Positions 35,799-45,327 of a stretch of DNA of 64,000 nucleotides are shown piece after piece. The notes below the pieces were generated by a model. That model was given only the letters and a program-made list of their open reading frames with translations. It searched no databases and was not told the origin of the DNA. The position numbers and the translations under genes are program-made. Origin of the DNA: Cyclobacterium salsum (GTDB taxonomy: Bacteria; Bacteroidota; Bacteroidia; Cytophagales; Cyclobacteriaceae); the NCBI RefSeq assembly GCF_010119245.1, contig NZ_WNKG01000011.1:1-64000 (forward strand). The letters are read 5' to 3'. Position 1 is the first letter of the stretch; the number at the start of each line of letters is the position of its first letter.

Positions 35799-38700
35799 AT
35801 GTGGCAAATGCCTGAGAAGAAATTCAATAACTTACTATTAACTTTTAGAAAATCAAATCAGGGGGTTTTTGAGATTCTCTATGTTTCCAAAAACTTTTTT
35901 GGGATTTTTAATGAGCGATCAAAGTTTTACAGGACCGAATTTTTTGATGAGATTTTCCCTACGATCGAATCTCCGGTTTTTGAAAAACTATTTGATTTCC
36001 TGGGCAAGGCCGAAGTTCTGGAGGTACCCTTTTTTGTAGGCCATAATAAATTTACCTGGGTAACAATCGAAGGCTTTACCATGGCACAGGAAGAAAATAG
36101 CTATCTGGTCAACGCGATGATCGTACCCAGCAGACCCGCCGAAACCCAGTCTTCCTGGATTGTTCATCCCTTAACGAAAACAATTCTAGCCGATATTTCC
36201 AATCCTTCTGGTTTTGTACCAAAGGATATGGAAGAATTCTGTCAGCACCTTCACGATAAGTACCGGTTTTCGGACAAGGACAAATTAAGGAAGCTCTGTC
36301 AGGGAAATTTAGTGGGAACGGTTTTAGATTTAGATGTGCTGAAAATGCATAGTATTCCATTAAAAAATGGGTACCAGCTACTGGCTATAAAGAAGCAAAC
36401 CAATCGTCCGGAATTCCCCAATCTAATTGAAGATAAACCCAATTACATCCCGCACAGTTTTTTAGATATCCTGTATTTTGAGTACCTCAGGGAAGACAAG
36501 GAAATGATCTGGTCCGGAGCCATCACTGAATTACTCGGATATGAAGAAAACCAGTTCAAAAAATATACCGTATGGGACTGGCTGGAAATGGTGCATCCTA
36601 AGGACCGGGGTAAGGTCCAGGAATTATTTTTTTCTGAAAGGTATGAGTTGGATTCCTATACCCTCACCTACCGGGTCAAAAATAACAAAGGGAAATTCCT
36701 TCATCTAAAAAACAGCTTGAAAGTTTTTTATGATATTCCCTCCCAAAAAACCGTACTGGTAGGGATTCTCCGGGATGTATCGGAAATAAACAAGGCCAAA
36801 AAAAACCTGCTTGAAAAAGAAGGGATTATCCAGAATCTCAGCGAAAAAGAATTTATTCAAAAGACCCTTAAGGAGATTTCCGAGATATCAAATCTATTTA
36901 GCGGAAAAGCACTTTTTGATCAAATTGTCCTCTTGCTACATAAAAGGCTGGGATTTACCTATTGCATGATTGCCAATACTGACCCCGACAATCAATCCCT
37001 GGAGATGGTTTCCCTGGCCATTGCTGGCAAACTGACCTCAGGATCTTCAGAAAAATGGCGAAAATTTCTAAACCAGGATCTTCCCGCTCCCGCTAAGGAA
37101 AGGGATTTTTTGATGCTTTCCGCTGAAGATAGAAGTTCTTTAGAACCGCATCCATTTTTTAAAAAACACCAAATTGCCTCATTAATTCGCCTGGACTTGC
37201 TGGACAAAGAAAACCTTAAAATTGGTGCCCTTTGTTTTCTTCACCAGGAACCCCTTCAAAATCGCTCTCTGTACCAGGAATTATTTCGGATCTTAGCTGA
37301 CTGGATAGGGAAAGAATTGCATCGATTCCGCTTTGAATCCACCCTTCAGGAGACCAATTTCATGCACGATGCCATTCTAAATGGAACAGCCTATGCTATT
37401 TTTGCTGTAAATCACCAGTTTGAAATCACCCTGATAAATAACAAAACCTTACCCGTTTTCAACCTAAAGAGAAAAGATAAACTGTTGAAAACGGTATTAA
37501 TTAATAATGGCAATAAACAAAATCTTCGGGAGGTTATTACGCAGTTTTCCCAGTCAAAAAAAAATACGGCCTACTTTTTACTTCCCAATGGACCGGAAGA
37601 TTATAAAGAACTTAAAATCTCTTTTACGCGTATTCGCTATGGAAAAAGAAACCGCGTCTCCTACGTCGTCTTTGTCGATGACATCACTGACCGGACCGTT
37701 TCTGAAAAAAGACTGATTGCTTCCGAGCAATTGTACCGAAGCATCGCAGAAAATTTCCCAGGTGGAACCGTAGATGTACTGGACAAATCCTTCAACTATA
37801 TTTTTACAGATGGGGAAGAATACCGGCTTGCTGGAAAGGACCCCAAGTCCCTCGTAGGCACCTCCCATCTGGAACAGTACTCGGGAGAAAACCTTGCCAT
37901 CACTAAGAAAAACCTGAATAAAATCCTTCAGGGGCAACGGGTTTCCTATGAAACCGAAGCCCAACAACAGCGTTTTTTAAAAAGTGGTGTTCCCCTGACA
38001 AATGATGCGGGAAAGATTGATCGGATTCTACTGGTCAAACAAAATATTACCAAGGCTAAAAAGCTGGAATCCGAGCGTGAAAAACTAATTAGGGATTTAA
38101 AATCACACAACGAAGAACTGCTGCGCTTTGCTTACATTGTTTCCCATAATTTGAGGGCGCCCATCGTCAATATTTCCCTATTGATAGATTTGTTTAATGA
38201 GGAAAATCCAGCAGACCCTGAAAACAAGGAGGTTATGGAAAACCTAAAAATCTCCACCAACCTACTGGATGCAACGCTTCAGGATCTGATAGAGGTCGTA
38301 TCCATTAAAAAACAAAAGATTCCTAAGGTAGAACGGATCGATTTCAAGCTACTTCTTTACAATGTGGAAAAAAGCCTGTTCAATCAATTGAAAGAGTCGG
38401 GGATAAAAATTCACAAGGATTTTTCAGCCTTGGAAGAAATGAACTATGTGTACGCCCATCTGGAAAATTTCTTCATGAATTTCATGACCAATGCGGTCAA
38501 ATACAAACATCCAGACCGAACTCCTGAAGTATACATTCGCACCTATAAAGAAAAGGATTATTGTATAATTCACTTTGAAGATAACGGCATAGGACTAGAC
38601 CTAAAAAGATATGGGGATCGCATATTTGGTCTCTACCAGCGGTTTCATAACCACGTGGAAGGCAAAGGCCTGGGACTCTATCTGGTAAGGGAGCAGATTC

Positions 38701-38873
38701 GCGTCAATGACGGTAAAATAGAAATCGAAAGTAAGGTGGGAAAGGGCACCATCTTCAAAGTATACCTTCGGAACCTGATCATGGGAAAAAACAAAAATAC
38801 CTTTTCTTCCCAAGAGCCCTTCCCCAGGGAGGCTACAATAGAGCGGCAGCTTCCTCGTCCAGATAAAGTGTGA
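35799..38873 (+). CDS. Soluble multi-PAS/GAF sensor histidine kinase
   Basis: A 1024-residue cytoplasmic kinase without signal peptide or membrane segments. In order: an N-terminal region of about 220 residues without clear family; a PAS domain with PAC (about 225-335, YFEYLREDKEMIWSGAITELLGY ... VLVGILRDVSE); a GAF-like domain (about 360-515); a PAS domain (about 525-635, ending YVVFVDDITDRTVSEKR); a further PAS (about 645-760); then HisKA with phospho-acceptor His783 (YIVSHNLRAPIVNISL); and an HATPase with N box (NFFMNFMTNAVKYKHP), G1 (FEDNGIGLD) and G2 (GKGLGLYLV). There is no receiver domain or adjacent response regulator. The stimulus is unknown. ATG 35799 is chosen; Met4 is an alternative. 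The last 41 bp overlap convergent nagB. Confidence 0.88.
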   Translation: MWQMPEKKFNNLLLTFRKSNQGVFEILYVSKNFFGIFNERSKFYRTEFFDEIFPTIESPVFEKLFDFLGKAEVLEVPFFVGHNKFTWVTIEGFTMAQEENSYLVNAMIVPSRPAETQSSWIVHPLTKTILADISNPSGFVPKDMEEFCQHLHDKYRFSDKDKLRKLCQGNLVGTVLDLDVLKMHSIPLKNGYQLLAIKKQTNRPEFPNLIEDKPNYIPHSFLDILYFEYLREDKEMIWSGAITELLGYEENQFKKYTVWDWLEMVHPKDRGKVQELFFSERYELDSYTLTYRVKNNKGKFLHLKNSLKVFYDIPSQKTVLVGILRDVSEINKAKKNLLEKEGIIQNLSEKEFIQKTLKEISEISNLFSGKALFDQIVLLLHKRLGFTYCMIANTDPDNQSLEMVSLAIAGKLTSGSSEKWRKFLNQDLPAPAKERDFLMLSAEDRSSLEPHPFFKKHQIASLIRLDLLDKENLKIGALCFLHQEPLQNRSLYQELFRILADWIGKELHRFRFESTLQETNFMHDAILNGTAYAIFAVNHQFEITLINNKTLPVFNLKRKDKLLKTVLINNGNKQNLREVITQFSQSKKNTAYFLLPNGPEDYKELKISFTRIRYGKRNRVSYVVFVDDITDRTVSEKRLIASEQLYRSIAENFPGGTVDVLDKSFNYIFTDGEEYRLAGKDPKSLVGTSHLEQYSGENLAITKKNLNKILQGQRVSYETEAQQQRFLKSGVPLTNDAGKIDRILLVKQNITKAKKLESEREKLIRDLKSHNEELLRFAYIVSHNLRAPIVNISLLIDLFNEENPADPENKEVMENLKISTNLLDATLQDLIEVVSIKKQKIPKVERIDFKLLLYNVEKSLFNQLKESGIKIHKDFSALEEMNYVYAHLENFFMNFMTNAVKYKHPDRTPEVYIRTYKEKDYCIIHFEDNGIGLDLKRYGDRIFGLYQRFHNHVEGKGLGLYLVREQIRVNDGKIEIESKVGKGTIFKVYLRNLIMGKNKNTFSSQEPFPREATIERQLPRPDKV

Positions 38874-39555
38874 CATCCGCATGTTTCTGAAGGAGCGAAG
38901 CGGGCATCGATTCGGTAATGGGTCCGTTTACGGCATCTCGAATAGGAGCGGCCTTCTTGCTACCATAGGCCAGCAGCGCAATCTGACGGGCTTCCATGAT
39001 GGTCTGTATGCCCATGGTAACAGCTTTGGTGGGAACCTCTTCCTTACCCGAAAAAAAACGTGCATTTGCTTCAATCGTTTCTTTCAATAGACTGACTACA
39101 TGGGTCCTGGAATCAAAGGAAGTACCGGGTTCATTAAACCCAATATGACCGTTGGTACCCAAACCGAGTAACTGTAGGTCAATGCCTCCACGGACCTGAA
39201 TCTCATTTTCGTACCGTTCGCATTCTTCTACCAAATCTCCGACTCCCGCCGGTACATGCGTTTGTGCCATCGGGATATTTAGATGACGGAACAGGTGGGC
39301 GTTCATGAAGTATCGGTAACTCTGCGGGTGGCTTCCAGTCAATCCCACGTATTCGTCCAGATTGAAGGTGTGGATTTTACTGTAGTCCGTACCATTTTGT
39401 TGATGGTCCCGAACCAGGTTCGCGTAGGTATCCAGCGGCGAACTTCCGGTAGACAAACCAAGCACCATTTTGGGGTTAGCCTTAACCGCGGAAATAAAGC
39501 TGTCGGCAACCGCCCGGTGTAGCGCTTCTCTGCTTTGAAATATTTGAATTTGCAT
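38833..39555 (-). CDS. nagB: Glucosamine-6-phosphate deaminase
   Basis: Converts glucosamine-6-phosphate to fructose-6-phosphate and ammonia, feeding amino sugars into glycolysis. At 240 residues it is the shorter Bacillus-like form, without the extra C-terminal part of the E. coli enzyme that carries allosteric contacts. Seen: the phosphate-binding LGLSTGSSPLDTY, catalytic Asp67 in NLDEYVGL, and GLGTNGHIGFNEP with His137 and Glu142. No nagA or sugar transporter is adjacent. Upstream is the TRIC channel gene after a gap of about 95 bp. It converges on the histidine kinase gene with a 41-bp overlap. Confidence 0.95.
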   Translation of the reverse strand: MQIQIFQSREALHRAVADSFISAVKANPKMVLGLSTGSSPLDTYANLVRDHQQNGTDYSKIHTFNLDEYVGLTGSHPQSYRYFMNAHLFRHLNIPMAQTHVPAGVGDLVEECERYENEIQVRGGIDLQLLGLGTNGHIGFNEPGTSFDSRTHVVSLLKETIEANARFFSGKEEVPTKAVTMGIQTIMEARQIALLAYGSKKAAPIRDAVNGPITESMPASLLQKHADVTLYLDEEAAALL

Positions 39556-39649
39556 GAATAAAAAAGAATGGTTAATGTAAATTTATTTTTAGATATACCT
39601 CATTCGCTGCCAAAATACCATCCCTTAAATCGGATCTTGAAAATTCCAG

Positions 39650-40273
39650 CTACTTTAGGGTAGGCAAACTTAATTTAAATCGAACGGCTACCAGGCGTAT
39701 CAGGATGATGAGCGAAATGGATGCCAATAGATTAATATTGCGTTCCAAGCCGTAGTAATTCAGGACAAGGTAAACCACTGCGCCGCTAAGACAGACCGAA
39801 GCGTATACCTCCTTCCGGAACAATATAGGTATTTCATTGGTAAGCGTATCCCGGATCACTCCTCCCATGACGGCACTAAACATGCCCATGATGGCGGCCA
39901 CCTCTGGCCGAAAGCCAAGAGCCAGGGTTTTCTCCACACCTAATATCGTAAAAAAAGCAATGCCAAGGGTATCAAACAAAAACAAGGTCTTTCGCAACCG
40001 GGCTACCAGAGGAAAAAAAACAAACGTGGTAATCAATCCAGCAAAGATGGCATACAGAAAATTAACATTGCCAATCCATACCAAGGGATACGCACCCAAA
40101 ATAATATCCCGCAAACTTCCCCCTCCAATCGCTGTAATAAAACCTGTAAAACCTGCCCCAAATAAGTCATGTTCCCGGTTTTGAATCGCCAATGCCCCTG
40201 ATATGGCAAAAAAATAAGTACCTATCAATTCCAAGGCATACTGTAAATCCAATGGTATCGCAGTCCCAAACAT
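39650..40273 (-). CDS. TRIC family (UPF0126/YicG-like) cation channel membrane protein
   Basis: A 207-residue inner-membrane protein with about seven hydrophobic segments arranged as two similar glycine-rich halves. The signature glycine stretches are GFITAIGGGSLRDIILG in the first half and GMFSAVMGGVIRDTLTNEIPILF in the second. Both have the GGG/SxRD or GGxxRD pattern of prokaryotic TRIC (trimeric intracellular cation) channels, formerly UPF0126. Bacterial members conduct monovalent cations as homotrimers; the physiological role is unclear. The start lies 11 bp downstream of the methyltransferase stop, so the two are likely co-transcribed. Confidence 0.9.
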   Translation of the reverse strand: MFGTAIPLDLQYALELIGTYFFAISGALAIQNREHDLFGAGFTGFITAIGGGSLRDIILGAYPLVWIGNVNFLYAIFAGLITTFVFFPLVARLRKTLFLFDTLGIAFFTILGVEKTLALGFRPEVAAIMGMFSAVMGGVIRDTLTNEIPILFRKEVYASVCLSGAVVYLVLNYYGLERNINLLASISLIILIRLVAVRFKLSLPTLK

Positions 40274-40284
40274 TGCCGTATTTT

Positions 40285-40905
40285 TTATTTCTCTTTTTGA
40301 AACAGATAAACCCCCATAGCTCTTTTGCCGTGGACCAGAACCGATTTTGCCGGTTCCAGAAGGGTAAGCCCATATTTTCTCATTGCTTCCTTCATTAATT
40401 TTTCTGTAAAAACAAACCTTTCGGTGCCGTCTGGTAGTGCTTGCCTTCGTTCTTCATTCCCGGAAGCCAACGAAAAACAACCTCCTGCATCCGTGCAGGT
40501 TCTTAACCAAAAAAGCCCTCCCTTTTTCAGCACCCGCATTTGCTCCTGTAGCATCGCTTCAAAATGGGTCCGATCATCCGCAAAATGCATGACGGCACTA
40601 CTGATCAGTACGTCGAAAGCCCCCCCATGAAATGGAAGATCCTCAACCGGAGCCACCAAAAACCGCAAGGGATCAAAAGTGGGATCCAGGGTCTTCGCTG
40701 TTACCCTGGCCATCTGAATAGCTATAGGGTTACTATCTACTCCCAGGATTTGATAACCAGACCGTATAAAATAATGGGTGTTCCTGCCTTCTCCACAACC
40801 TGCATCCAGGATAAGCATTTCTTTATTGAAACGTTCTTTTAGTAATTGGTCAAGCAAATAAATATCAATATTGCCTAACAATTGGTTCAATGCTCTTATT
40901 TCCAT
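40285..40905 (-). CDS. Class I SAM-dependent methyltransferase
   Basis: A 206-residue cytoplasmic Rossmann-fold enzyme. Motif I is MLILDAGCGEGRNTHYF, motif II ends in YQILGVDSNPIAIQMAR, motif IV-like is FDVLISSAVMHFADD, then MLQEQMRVLKKGGLFWLRTCT. This is a Methyltransf_11-type domain with no accessory domain that would give away the substrate; small molecules are the common targets. It follows the BamA-like gene after 29 bp and precedes the TRIC gene. Confidence 0.88.
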   Translation of the reverse strand: MEIRALNQLLGNIDIYLLDQLLKERFNKEMLILDAGCGEGRNTHYFIRSGYQILGVDSNPIAIQMARVTAKTLDPTFDPLRFLVAPVEDLPFHGGAFDVLISSAVMHFADDRTHFEAMLQEQMRVLKKGGLFWLRTCTDAGGCFSLASGNEERRQALPDGTERFVFTEKLMKEAMRKYGLTLLEPAKSVLVHGKRAMGVYLFQKEK

Positions 40906-40934
40906 TCGTTCTGAAGTTAGAAATGCGCTGCTAG

Positions 40935-42086
40935 CTAGATTACTTCATTTAGTCCAAAATAAAAGGCTGGCTGATCCCCGTAGGCAAAATCAATTCTTAA
41001 ATGCAGCCCTTCTTTATTTAATCGATACCTGAATCCAAAACCACCCGCCATGCGAAGGTGGTGGTTCAGGCCAAATTCCGAAAATTTCCTTCCTACCTGC
41101 CCGGCACTACCAAAGGCAACCATTCTCAGATTTCGATAAACCGGAAAACGCCACTCGGCCTGATAGACCGTGGCATGTCTGTCCCGGTACCTGCCTTCAA
41201 AGTATCCCCGCATCAAATCACTTCCCCCCATCATCGCTAAATGCTGGAAAGGCACCTCTCCCGCTGAAACGCTAAACATCGCCTGCCCGACCAGTACCTG
41301 CTCGTTCCCAACCGGCCAATATTTTCTGAAATCAAAGATCCACTGTGAAAAATCAAAATTACTACCAAAAAGGGAATGAAACTTCATCCAGGATAATTGA
41401 TGGTAAACTCCTCTCGTTGGTTGGAAAATATTATCCCTCCTATCTAAATTCACTGCCAGTCCCAGCCCGGACAAGCGCTGTCCGTTACTGCCCGGAATAT
41501 TGCCTGAGTCCAGCAGCCCTCCGGGAGTTTTTTGGTAAAGATCATCGCCCCTAAATTCATACCGGGGACCGAGGTAGAGGCCCTTTGCGATTTTCTTCTC
41601 GTAATATAAGTGAAAGTAAAAATACCTGCTGGCATAGGGTTCGGCTTGCACGACCTCATTTCCTATACCTGAAAATTCGAAAGGATAGTCAGAAAATTCC
41701 ATTCTTGCATTCAGAAAGGACTTGTTCTCATCCAACCATAACTCCAGCTCCCCTGTTAGAATTACCTGGTGATTGAACGTATATAGAAAGGTCAGTGGCA
41801 GGGATGAAGGTCGCGTGGATCCTGAGGAGCGGTCTTTGCCTGTTCGGAAAATTTTCAGGGCCCTCCCACCCACACCCAAGCTTGTTTCAGGCGAGTAGGT
41901 CAGGGCAGGAATGAAGGTCCACGAATCCGTCGTTAAAAGGTCTATGGTTCGGTCAGCTAAGCCAAATAGCTTCCCTGCAAAAGACTCCGCTTCTCCCAAG
42001 CCGGCGGTCTTATCCTGCTCCTGCGCAGGAGCGGGACACCAAAGGAGCAATTGAAGGATCAGTAAAAAAGTAGTTCTTCGCTTCAT
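40935..42086 (-). CDS. BamA/TamA-related outer membrane barrel protein without POTRA domains
   Basis: A 383-residue protein with a signal peptide (about 1-21, ending PAPAQ) and a C-terminal 16-stranded barrel of the surface-antigen D15/Omp85 type. Late conserved features are GLGLAVNLDRRDNIFQPTRG, the MMGGSDLMRGYFEGRYRDRHATVYQAEWRFP segment (RGY and the following strands) and GGFGFRYRLNKEGLHLRIDFAYG. There is too little sequence before the barrel for POTRA domains, so it is not the essential BamA. Such POTRA-less barrels occur next to many Bacteroidota genes with unknown roles. It follows the TonB receptor after 27 bp. Confidence 0.85.
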   Translation of the reverse strand: MKRRTTFLLILQLLLWCPAPAQEQDKTAGLGEAESFAGKLFGLADRTIDLLTTDSWTFIPALTYSPETSLGVGGRALKIFRTGKDRSSGSTRPSSLPLTFLYTFNHQVILTGELELWLDENKSFLNARMEFSDYPFEFSGIGNEVVQAEPYASRYFYFHLYYEKKIAKGLYLGPRYEFRGDDLYQKTPGGLLDSGNIPGSNGQRLSGLGLAVNLDRRDNIFQPTRGVYHQLSWMKFHSLFGSNFDFSQWIFDFRKYWPVGNEQVLVGQAMFSVSAGEVPFQHLAMMGGSDLMRGYFEGRYRDRHATVYQAEWRFPVYRNLRMVAFGSAGQVGRKFSEFGLNHHLRMAGGFGFRYRLNKEGLHLRIDFAYGDQPAFYFGLNEVI

Positions 42087-42113
42087 CAGGCCCCGAAGAT
42101 ACTACATATCAGG

Positions 42114-44516
42114 TCAAAATTCTATTATGAGACCAATAGTTGGTAATACTGTTCCGGCAGGATTGGGTACTTCGCGAAGTAGGTACCGGCTGGGATCCTC
42201 CGGATTCACGACCAATTCATTTTGATCATTTCGCTGGGGAATCAATTCTGGCTGCTGCTCAGCCTGAAAGTTGTAGGCGTTTTGAACATCAAAATACCAA
42301 TTGAGATTCCACTTGTCGAAGAAATATTTTTTATCTACCCGCAAATCTAATTGGTGAAAACTGTTGAGCCGCTGATCATTGATTCGGGAGTAATCAAAAA
42401 TTCCCCGGTTAAATAAATCCCAATTGGACCGAAGGGAGGAAGCCTGAAAATCGTACGGGGTGTAGGGCGTTCCTCCGAGAAAGCGCCAGCGGCCGCCCAC
42501 TTCCCAATCGTTCGGTAACCGTTTGCCCGCAGTGAGGCTTACAATAAACCGATTGTCCCAGGAGGAGGGAAGGTAATCCGTATTGGAATTGGTAAACTCG
42601 CTACGAACCAAGGTAAGCGCGGCGATTCCATAAAACCCCTTGTATAGCCGCTGCTGGGCCAACAATTCCAGACCGTAAGCACGACCTTCCGCGTCCGAAC
42701 TTACCGGCTCGTTCCCAATCACTCCAAAATCTGCCCCCAAATTGGCAAGAGCGATACCGTTTCGGATGGAGCTGGGATAGTTGGCATATTTCTTATAAAA
42801 CACCTCAGCGGAAAAGGTCCTGTTTTTTTCCGGAAATTTCCATTCTATTCCGGAAATCAGATGGGTGGCTCTGATAAACCGGACATCATTGTCCTGATTT
42901 ACAAAGTTCCCCTCGTTGTTCTGAAAACCTAAAACAGTGTAGGGTGGTTTTTGGTAATAAATTCCGGCATTGGCATTCCAAAATAGATTGTCTTTTACCT
43001 GGTAGCTGGCAGACAACCTAGGGCTAAATTGATTCAACGGGTTACTGGCAGTCGCGCCAAAATCACTTCCATCCAGTCGAACCCCAAAATTAATGAGCAG
43101 GCGTTCATCGTAGAATTTCTTACTCCCCATGGCAAATCCACCATACCCATGGAAAAGCGAAACAGAGGATATATTCAACTCCTGCCCGTCCTGAACCAGT
43201 ACCTGCCGGTCAACGTTTTCGATCAGGTACCTGCTGAATTCATAATTAACACCGTATTGAAAGGTATAACCGTCCTTGAAAACGTTGTTTTCTGCACGGA
43301 ATTTGTTTTCGCTCTCCTGTGACAAGTAGTCAAACAATAGGTTTTCTGGCTGGGACTCATCATTTCGGGCATATTTATAGGAACGGTTATTCAGCATGTT
43401 TCGGCTTAAAATAAAGGTCCAGAACCCATTATCACGAAACCGCTTCAATTTCACTCCCGTGGCGTAGTTCCATTGGGTAGAAATGGGAAGGTTGTCTAAA
43501 AGATACAGCCGGTTTTCCCTGTCCTCGGTGGTTTCTCCATCCGGAACGTCAAAATTCAGGGCAAATTCATCAATCGCACCCACTCCCAACACCGTCAGCT
43601 CTGTCTTATCATTGATTTTGGTTTTGGTTTTGAATGTAAAATCATTGAAAGTAGGCAGAAAAGGAAGTCCCAAAAGCCGAAACAATCCTTGTAAATAGGA
43701 TCTACGGGCAGAAAATATATAGGTTGTTTTGTCGCCAATGGGGCCTTCATTAGAAAAGGTCAGTTCGCTGGCACCTACCGTAACCTGAGAAAACATCTTA
43801 TCCCTTCGCCCATCTTTTAACTGAAATTCAAAAAAGGAACTCAGGGCGTTCATTCGATTGGCTGGAAACCCCCCACTGATAACGTCTACATTTTTGATCA
43901 GGTTTACGTTTAAGATTCCTACCGGACCACCCGAGGACCCCTGGGTAGCAAAGTGATTGATCACGGGGACTTCGATTTCATCGATAAAGAACTTGTTTTC
44001 ATTGGGAGCTCCGCCCCGGATAATGATATCGTTTCTAAAGCTGGCGGTGCTGGCCACACCTGGTAGGGATTGGATCACCCTGCTGATATCCCGATTACCT
44101 CCGGGATAGCGCTCGATTTCATTCGAATTAAGCTTTCTTGCAGATAAGGGGGTTTCCTCTGACCGGCTAAATTCCGAATCAACTACCACTTCGTCCAAAT
44201 TAGATGCATCCTCTTCCAATTCAAAATCAAGTTGTACGGGTCTTGCCAGCGTCACCTGAACTTCAAAAAAGGTCTGGGATTTGAACCCTACAAATGACGC
44301 TTTTACATTGTACAGACCTGGTTCAAGGCCTGAAATACGGTATTGGCCCTGCTCATCGGAAACGGCCCCCTGGTCCAAGCCCTGTATGATTACATTGGCA
44401 AAAGGAATGGGTTCGTTATTGATGGGATTGACGATTTTACCTTCAATGACCCCATCCTGAGCCATTGCCGTACGAAAAACGAAAAAAAGAAGAAATGCTA
44501 AAGAGAAGTGCTTCAT
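42114..44516 (-). CDS. TonB-dependent receptor with CarboxypepD_reg domain
   Basis: An 800-residue outer-membrane receptor read from ATG 44516, where a proper signal peptide begins (KHFSLAFLLFFVFRTAMAQ). A longer frame from 44576 adds 20 non-signal-like residues. After the signal: CarboxypepD_reg-like domain (IEGKIVNPINNEPIPFANVIIQG), plug domain (DISRVIQSLPGVASTASFRNDIIIRGGAPNENKFFIDEIEVP) and a long barrel ending in GTVLPTIGLIIEF. There is no SusD next to it. It begins 63 bp after crtW and may be on the same message as the carotenoid operon, though its own promoter is equally possible. Siderophore, cobalamin, peptide or glycan uptake cannot be told apart. Confidence 0.9.
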   Translation of the reverse strand: MKHFSLAFLLFFVFRTAMAQDGVIEGKIVNPINNEPIPFANVIIQGLDQGAVSDEQGQYRISGLEPGLYNVKASFVGFKSQTFFEVQVTLARPVQLDFELEEDASNLDEVVVDSEFSRSEETPLSARKLNSNEIERYPGGNRDISRVIQSLPGVASTASFRNDIIIRGGAPNENKFFIDEIEVPVINHFATQGSSGGPVGILNVNLIKNVDVISGGFPANRMNALSSFFEFQLKDGRRDKMFSQVTVGASELTFSNEGPIGDKTTYIFSARRSYLQGLFRLLGLPFLPTFNDFTFKTKTKINDKTELTVLGVGAIDEFALNFDVPDGETTEDRENRLYLLDNLPISTQWNYATGVKLKRFRDNGFWTFILSRNMLNNRSYKYARNDESQPENLLFDYLSQESENKFRAENNVFKDGYTFQYGVNYEFSRYLIENVDRQVLVQDGQELNISSVSLFHGYGGFAMGSKKFYDERLLINFGVRLDGSDFGATASNPLNQFSPRLSASYQVKDNLFWNANAGIYYQKPPYTVLGFQNNEGNFVNQDNDVRFIRATHLISGIEWKFPEKNRTFSAEVFYKKYANYPSSIRNGIALANLGADFGVIGNEPVSSDAEGRAYGLELLAQQRLYKGFYGIAALTLVRSEFTNSNTDYLPSSWDNRFIVSLTAGKRLPNDWEVGGRWRFLGGTPYTPYDFQASSLRSNWDLFNRGIFDYSRINDQRLNSFHQLDLRVDKKYFFDKWNLNWYFDVQNAYNFQAEQQPELIPQRNDQNELVVNPEDPSRYLLREVPNPAGTVLPTIGLIIEF

Positions 44517-44579
44517 CGTGAACGGTAGTTTTAAAGAATAATCAAAATGAACAAAAAATGTTTGGTTGTAAAGCATAAA

Positions 44580-45296
44580 TTATCCGGTACGAACATTTTT
44601 TGTTCTCCAAAGGCGCCACCAGGGCGTATTCGGTGAGTCATGGTGTTCATAATGATATCCAAAAAAATAACAGGATACAAATGCCCAAACATGATTGGCA
44701 GGCAGGGTGCCCGAATGATGTTTATTGGCATGATCTCCTCTATGGGGAAGGTAGGTCCCAAAATAAAACAGCTGCAGGGTGGAAAGGATGGCAGGCAGCA
44801 TCCAGAATAGAATCAGGTTAGGAACAGGGACCCAAATTTTTAACACATTGAACGTAACGGCCATTAAGAGGAACTGCCAGATGTTCACATAGCTGAACAA
44901 AAAACTCAGGTACCAGGGAAGAAAACGGTTGGAAGAGTGATAATCAGGATCATTCTCCGTGGCAACATATTGATGATGTTTGTGGTGATTGGGAAAGAGT
45001 TTCCAGTAAAAATTATAGGAGAACAGCAGGGCGGCGAGCCAACCGACGGCATGGTTAAGCTTTTTGTTGGAAGAAACGACCCCATGCATGGCATCATGGG
45101 CGGTAATAAAAAGCCCGGTGTACAAATGCGTCTGGACCAAAATGCCTACGTAAACCAGCGGATTGGAAAAATCGACCGAGTAGCCTAGTAAGAAAACCAA
45201 GGAGATGCCCCATAAAAACATGATGGACAAAGCTATCAAAATACCCTTTGGATCGATTTTCTCAGATAGCTGGTGGACAGATCGCAAATTGTTCAT
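44580..45296 (-). CDS. crtW: Carotenoid 4-ketolase (CrtW type)
   Basis: Membrane di-iron oxygenase that adds a keto group at C4 of a beta-ionone ring. The 238-residue protein has the histidine boxes of the desaturase/hydroxylase superfamily: HDAMH (67-71), HHKHH (104-108) and HYEHH (215-219). CrtW hallmarks are GLFITAHDAMHG, FWMLPAILSTLQLFYFGTYLPHR and PWWRLW near the C-terminus; these set it apart from CrtZ hydroxylases and acyl desaturases. About four hydrophobic segments lie between. It is the last gene of the carotenoid operon, 31 bp after ispH. A hydroxylase (crtZ) and a GGPP synthase (crtE) are not in this window. Confidence 0.9.
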   Translation of the reverse strand: MNNLRSVHQLSEKIDPKGILIALSIMFLWGISLVFLLGYSVDFSNPLVYVGILVQTHLYTGLFITAHDAMHGVVSSNKKLNHAVGWLAALLFSYNFYWKLFPNHHKHHQYVATENDPDYHSSNRFLPWYLSFLFSYVNIWQFLLMAVTFNVLKIWVPVPNLILFWMLPAILSTLQLFYFGTYLPHRGDHANKHHSGTLPANHVWAFVSCYFFGYHYEHHDSPNTPWWRLWRTKNVRTG

Positions 45297-45327
45297 GAAA
45301 AAGAAACAATGAAAAAAATGAAAACAT

